A stretch of 25,816 nt of DNA. It comes from an uncultured Mollicutes bacterium (GTDB lineage: Bacteria; Bacillota_I; Bacilli_A; RFN20; CAG-288). The position numbers and the translations under genes are program-made. Under the pieces are notes generated by a model, which saw nothing but the letters and a program-made list of their open reading frames with translations, searched no databases and was not told where the DNA came from. Location of the stretch: assembly GCA_900549915.1 (NCBI GenBank), contig URQF01000008.1:1-25816 (forward strand), read 5' to 3'. Position 1 is the first letter of the stretch; each line of letters begins with the position of its first letter. Below are positions 24,278 through 25,816 of this stretch, one piece after another.

Positions 24278-24541
24278 CTATTTTCCTTTGGACTGGAGAT
24301 ATCCGCTGATTTCCGAGACGTTCTCGAATTGGTGGAGTCCGTCCTTTTCTTCGATTAGGAGGGTAGGAGCCATCTGGATATGATGTTCCTTGGCAAACTG
24401 CTGACCGCCCTGATCGGCAACGATGACGTCATAGTCGATTCCGGCTTGGCTAAGAAGCCGTTTTGCCACTTTGCAGTTTGGACAGGTGGAAGTGGTGACA
24501 AGGATAGGCTTGGCTCTTTCCTTGTATGATGGGCATGCCAC
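24278..24541 (-). pseudogene. Glutaredoxin/thioredoxin-like domain, 5' end lost
   Basis: The last 80 or so codons encode a glutaredoxin fold: PILVTTSTCPNCKVAKRLL with the redox pair Cys20-x-x-Cys23, then MAPTLLI with the cis-proline, then a C-terminal helix. Such proteins pass electrons to ribonucleotide reductase or other disulfide enzymes, or form the tail of larger oxidoreductases. The only start in frame is a GTG at 24541 without a ribosome binding site, and the first 5-10 codons overlap sequence that belongs to the group II intron fragment on the other strand. I conclude that the true 5' part has been replaced. The domain itself is complete, with its own terminator, so it may once have been the C-terminal domain of a bigger protein. 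A working short protein is possible but unproven. Confidence 0.65.
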
Positions 24542-24852
24542 TGCTCTAGGGTGAAAGTCACAATAGGCGTAGTTGTCGACGAACTAGATAGCGACTCACA
24601 AAGCGTAGACCGGTGACGGAGCGTGAAAAGAAGTGATAGCGAAATCGTAGCCCTACGGATAGAAATGTGATACCAAGGCGCTCTGGACGGGTGAGTTGGC
24701 AAGGAACAACAAAGCCCAAAAGACAACCGTAGTTCCAGGGCGTAAATCACAAGGGCAGACGAGGAAAGAGCATTGACTTATCCCATGAGACCTCACACAG
24801 GGCAACATCTAGAAAATCGAAGTGCGAGGAGTCAGCAGAGGTCATAGTACCT
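24540..24852 (+). mobile_element. 5' portion of a bacterial group II intron (truncated)
   Basis: The stretch has the character of group II intron domain I and following RNA: GGGTGAAAGTC near 24548, AAGCGTAGACCGGTGACGG around 24600-24617, AGTGATAGCGAAATCGTAGC near 24634-24653, and the GTCAGCAGAGGTCATAGTAC block (24831-24850) that normally stands just before the intron-encoded reverse transcriptase. No reverse transcriptase, domain V or 3' end follows, because an IS end begins within a few bases. The 5' GTGYG boundary is not evident, so both ends are lost. Confidence 0.7.
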
Positions 24853-24854
24853 GG

Positions 24855-24883
24855 AATGAAGAGTACCCCAAATCTTGGACCAG
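24855..24883 (+). mobile_element. Stray IS3 left-end fragment
   Basis: These 29 bases match the left end of the IS remnant (22105-22133) at all positions but one (T to A before GTACCCC). No transposase or partner end follows. It sits exactly where the group II intron sequence stops, so an insertion and later deletion at this point probably removed the rest of the intron. Confidence 0.75.
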
Positions 24884-24936
24884 TCTGGATTTAACAATGA
24901 AAATCAATCCTGGGTTGAAAAAGTGATAGACAGAGC

Positions 24937-24976
24937 AAAGTTTTTAAAGCCCGGGTTTAAAAACTTTAATTTTTTA
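24937..24976 (+). terminator. Hairpin with T-tract upstream of the truncated ATPase gene
   Basis: AAAGTTTTTAAA, a bulged G, CCC, then GGGTTTAAAAACTTT form a 15-pair stem (24937-24967), followed by TAATTTTTT. It is most likely a terminator for whatever once ended upstream. Confidence 0.55.
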
Positions 24977-24987
24977 TAATAATAGTG

Positions 24988-25005
24988 TATAATAAATGCC
25001 AGGAG
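24988..25005 (+). promoter_or_regulatory. -10 element and ribosome binding site of the truncated ATPase gene
   Basis: TATAAT at 24988-24993 and AGGAG at 25001-25005 precede ATG 25013 with spacing seven. The -35 region (TTTAAT) is poor. The start signals look functional although the gene is cut short. Confidence 0.55.
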
Positions 25006-25012
25006 ACTCATC

Positions 25013-25171
25013 ATGATTTATAGACCAGATTATATTAAAGCTGTAAAGCCTTTTATCAATCAACCGATTGTTAAGATTCTTTCTGGGGTCCGTCGATGTG
25101 GTAAATCGACTATCTTTGGTAGGATTCATGATGAACTATTGATATTTGCTTCGTCTTTCATCTTCACGTAG
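25013..25171 (+). pseudogene. AAA_14/DUF4143-type ATPase, N-terminal stub
   Basis: The first 42 or so codons encode YIKAVKPFINQPIVKILSGV followed by RRCGKST, the Walker A region of the ATPases usually annotated AAA_14 plus DUF4143, normally about 400 residues. The host-code signature is present: GMIHDEL (AGG as Met) in a hydrophobic helix position. After about 25140 the frame runs ten more codons into unrelated relaxase DNA and stops at 25169. The gene is therefore truncated by a junction, not decayed by mutation. Confidence 0.8.
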
Positions 25172-25563
25172 TCTTGCTTATTAAACTGCAATTTTTTACC
25201 CGTTATCGGGTCCACCGCGTTTACGATAATATGGCTATGCACCGTTTGTGTGTCCGTGTGGGTAGCAATTACGCATTCGCAATTTTTGAAAAACTCTTCC
25301 GCAACTTCTTCCGCATACGCGTGGGCTTTTTCGGACGTTACGTTATCTTTTCTCGCGCAGGAAAGTTTAAAATGATAATACTTCCGCTCGTCGTATTTCT
25401 CGCCTTTACCGAACCGCGCCGACGTTTCTTCGAACTGTTTTGCGTAATCTTCGTCGTCGAATAAATTTTTCACCGACACGATCGCCGCCTTCTTCAGATC
25501 GGTTATGTATCTTATCCCGTTTTTCGGTCTTGCCTTGCTCGCGCTGCATTTGAAAAGAGGCAT
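25126..25563 (-). pseudogene. MOBP-type relaxase, N-terminal portion
   Basis: Relaxases nick plasmid or ICE DNA at oriT and carry it into the recipient. The visible 145 residues show the first relaxase motifs: YYHFKLSC and, near residues 102-114, THTDTQTVHSHIIVN with the metal-binding His triad, then TGKKLQFNKQDYVKMKDEAN. Family members are 300-500 residues, so most of the protein is missing: the coding sequence ends at the junction near 25140-25146 and a few non-native codons follow. The ATG (25563) overlaps the MobC stop (TGATG). Arg codons are AGA or CGG, with many GCG, CGC and GAG codons unlike the rest of the window. Confidence 0.85.
25140..25146. other. Junction between host DNA and foreign mobilisation DNA
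   Basis: To the left the AAA_14 gene reads in a host-like way up to DELL; to the right the relaxase frame on the other strand loses its family sequence at ANI. Codon use, strand and genetic code change at this point. No repeat, integrase or att site is visible on either side, so this may be an integration, a deletion breakpoint or an assembly join. Confidence 0.6.
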
Positions 25564-25816
25564 CACGCACCGCCTGCGGCAACTGAAATTTTACGGTATA
25601 ATTCCTTCAGGTCGGCGATACAACTTTTTATTTCGCGCTCTGTATTTAACCCGTAATAATTGTTCCTCACAGCCTGATTCAGATTGTTTCCATGCCGCTT
25701 CAATTCCGCGAGTATCTCGCCGCCGCGTTCTATCACGATAACGGGTTTGTTTATGATAGTCCGAATGATGAATTCGCGCATAGTAAGCCCGCTTGCGGAT
25801 ATTGCTTTGTCGATTA
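25563..25816 (-). CDS. mobC: MobC-like relaxosome accessory protein, partial
   Basis: DNA-binding helper that assists the relaxase at oriT. The frame is open to the window edge, so the N-terminus lies outside; MREF at 25781 is internal, because codons upstream read KAISASGLT, the usual run into this motif. GLTMREFIIR and GNNLNQAVRNN (MobC consensus NLNQxxR) identify the family. Here AGG (25667-25665) encodes the conserved Arg, so this gene appears to follow the standard genetic code, unlike the genes up to the junction near 25140. It overlaps the relaxase start, the normal mobC-mobA arrangement. Confidence 0.8.
   Translation of the reverse strand, partial: IDKAISASGLTMREFIIRTIINKPVIVIERGGEILAELKRHGNNLNQAVRNNYYGLNTEREIKSCIADLKELYRKISVAAGGA

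Noticed and set aside
24355..24750. A 131-codon - strand ORF
   Set aside because: It covers the group II intron fragment and the glutaredoxin-like frame in another frame, and its product has no protein-like features.
24885..24936. A short open frame (SGFNNENQSWVEKV...) before the hairpin at 24937, perhaps the end of a lost gene
   Set aside because: It is too short and has no recognisable family; it may be the tail of a deleted gene but cannot be supported.
1..25816. CRISPR arrays, tRNA or rRNA genes
   Set aside because: I found no regularly spaced repeats, no tRNA cloverleaf and no rRNA-like sequence; in particular the expected AGG-decoding tRNA is not in this window.

Overview
This window looks like a chromosomal contig of an uncultivated, low-to-mid GC Bacillota (class Bacilli). 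The signs are AGGAGG-type ribosome binding sites, TTGACA/TATAAT promoters, SipW-type signal peptides, a lipoprotein and a VanZ-family protein. The most important observation concerns the genetic code. Reading AGG as arginine spoils conserved motifs all through the window, and reading it as methionine repairs them: the SGSM box of the signal peptidase, the DEMN Walker B of an AAA+ ATPase, the ABC signature SHGMKQ, the hydrophobic core of the lipoprotein signal, and others. Conserved arginines are written CGT, CGC, CGA, CGG or AGA. This matches the AGG-to-Met reassignment reported computationally for a clade of uncultivated Bacilli (Shulgina and Eddy, 2021, from memory). Translations made with the standard code therefore carry false Arg residues, and I give the Met reading where it matters.

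Region 1 (about 125-17451, + strand) is one long, tightly packed gene cluster. It runs from a near-consensus promoter with a hairpin leader to a strong terminator. It encodes a SipW-type exported protein, a large secreted protein with a C-terminal InlB-like region, a 59-codon ORF lying over an inverted repeat, and five paralogous exported proteins sharing a C-terminal WGxxF...NPxx[YF][YF] motif. These are followed by an ER/SipW-type signal peptidase, a membrane-anchored McrB-like AAA+ ATPase, a zinc-ribbon protein with weak McrC/DUF2357 resemblance, an ABC ATPase and permease, a beta-helix surface protein and a lipoprotein with an InlB-type C-terminus. My inference is a dedicated cell-surface or matrix assembly system: substrates, their own peptidase, an energised membrane AAA+ machine and an ABC exporter in one operon.

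Region 2 (17464-22093, - strand) holds a polysaccharide polymerase/ligase-like membrane protein (Wzy/WaaL class) and a 991-residue protein in which bacterial Ig-like repeats are inserted inside a VanZ domain. The terminator of the second gene overlaps the promoter of the first.

Region 3 (22105-25171) is a mobile-element graveyard around an intact fic gene. It contains an internally deleted IS3-family element, a decayed membrane-protein tail, a Fic gene with a palindromic control region, a glutaredoxin-like C-terminal domain cut by a group II intron fragment, a stray IS end, and the first 40 or so codons of an AAA_14/DUF4143-type ATPase gene.

Region 4 (about 25140-25816, - strand) is different in kind. 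A truncated relaxase and a partial MobC use GC-rich codons, and AGG falls on a conserved Arg. This piece appears to use the standard code, so it is either freshly acquired plasmid/ICE DNA or a contig-end assembly chimera.
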